This document shows, piece after piece, positions 6,018 to 6,249 of a stretch of DNA of 6,249 nucleotides. The notes beneath the pieces are model-generated. The model did no database searches. It saw nothing but the letters and a program-made list of their open reading frames with translations, and was not told the DNA's origin. Source of the stretch: JAJKIP01 sp040509055 (GTDB taxonomy: Bacteria; Bacteroidota; Bacteroidia; Chitinophagales; Chitinophagaceae); assembly GCA_040509055.1 (NCBI GenBank), contig JBEVLT010000122.1:1-6249 (forward strand), given 5' to 3'. The position numbers were made by a program, and so were the translations under genes. Each line of letters begins with the position of its first letter. Position 1 is the first letter of the stretch.

Positions 6018-6249
6018 ATGACTGAAGAGAATTTTTCACCGGAGAAAAGCCTGCAGCTGATCCAATCCATGATCGGCAAGACCAGGGAAGATATATCTGC
6101 CAATGCCATTTATTTCCTGGTATGGGGTTGGCTGGCGTTTATCGCCTGTGTAGGCCAGTTTGTGCTGAAGCATATTTACGAATATCCACTGCACTACCTG
6201 GCATGGCTTGTCGTTTTTTTCGGTATTGGTTTTACTCTTTATCAGGGCA
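6018..6249 (+). CDS. Small multi-pass membrane protein, 5' part only
   Basis: An ATG at 6018 opens a frame with no stop through the window edge, giving 77 complete codons. The N-terminus is acidic and soluble (MTEENFSPEKSLQLIQ), then comes an amphipathic stretch and two hydrophobic segments. The first covers about residues 31-49 (I-Y-F-L-V-W-G-W-L-A-F-I-A). The second starts near 58 (Y-L-A-W-L-V-V-F-F-G-I-G-F) and runs towards the edge. This looks like a small integral inner-membrane protein. I have an impression of similar Bacteroidetes proteins with a S-L-Q-L-I-Q-S-M-I N-terminus, of unknown function, but cannot name a family. No Shine-Dalgarno is seen. It lies 102 bases after the TPR-like gene on the same strand; whether it shares the receptor transcript is unclear. 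The end coordinate is the window edge, not a stop. Confidence 0.75.
   Translation, partial: MTEENFSPEKSLQLIQSMIGKTREDISANAIYFLVWGWLAFIACVGQFVLKHIYEYPLHYLAWLVVFFGIGFTLYQG

Overview
The window looks like chromosomal DNA from a member of the Bacteroidetes, most plausibly a Chitinophagaceae/Sphingobacteriia-type organism. The evidence is a TonB-dependent receptor carrying an N-terminal carboxypeptidase-D-regulatory-like domain, start codons with A/T-rich leaders and no convincing Shine-Dalgarno, a promoter of the Bacteroidetes TTTG / TAnnTTTG type, and intergenic short-period repeats that I associate (from memory, not a search) with this phylum. All genes are on the + strand and no gene-free stretch exceeds about 100 bases.

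Region 1 (1-2930) is the distal part of an F-type ATP synthase operon: atpF (subunit b, stator stalk), atpH (subunit delta, stator cap) and atpA (subunit alpha, F1 head). The two internal gaps are unusually long for an atp operon (91 and 100 bases) and each holds a different structured repeat: an AT-rich 8-base-period inverted-repeat cluster before atpH, and a purine/GC-rich 7-base-period repeat before atpA. A clear intrinsic terminator follows atpA, so the transcript appears to end without atpG (gamma).

Region 2 (2931-5915) starts with a compact promoter only a few bases past that terminator. Its spacer is filled by a perfect 19-base palindrome, a good candidate operator. It drives a TonB-dependent outer-membrane receptor of about 751 residues, followed 30 bases later by a small secreted TPR-like protein. 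These two probably form a transcription unit. There is no SusD partner, and the ligand cannot be read from the sequence.

Region 3 (5916-6249) is a 102-base gap and the first 77 codons of a small multi-pass membrane protein of unknown function, cut by the window edge.

Most of the window is ordinary core metabolism plus an uncharacterised receptor locus. The observations most worth checking are the palindrome embedded in the receptor promoter, the structured repeats inside the atp operon, and the premature end of the atp operon. I see no evidence for a new defence system, mobile element, CRISPR array or RNA gene.
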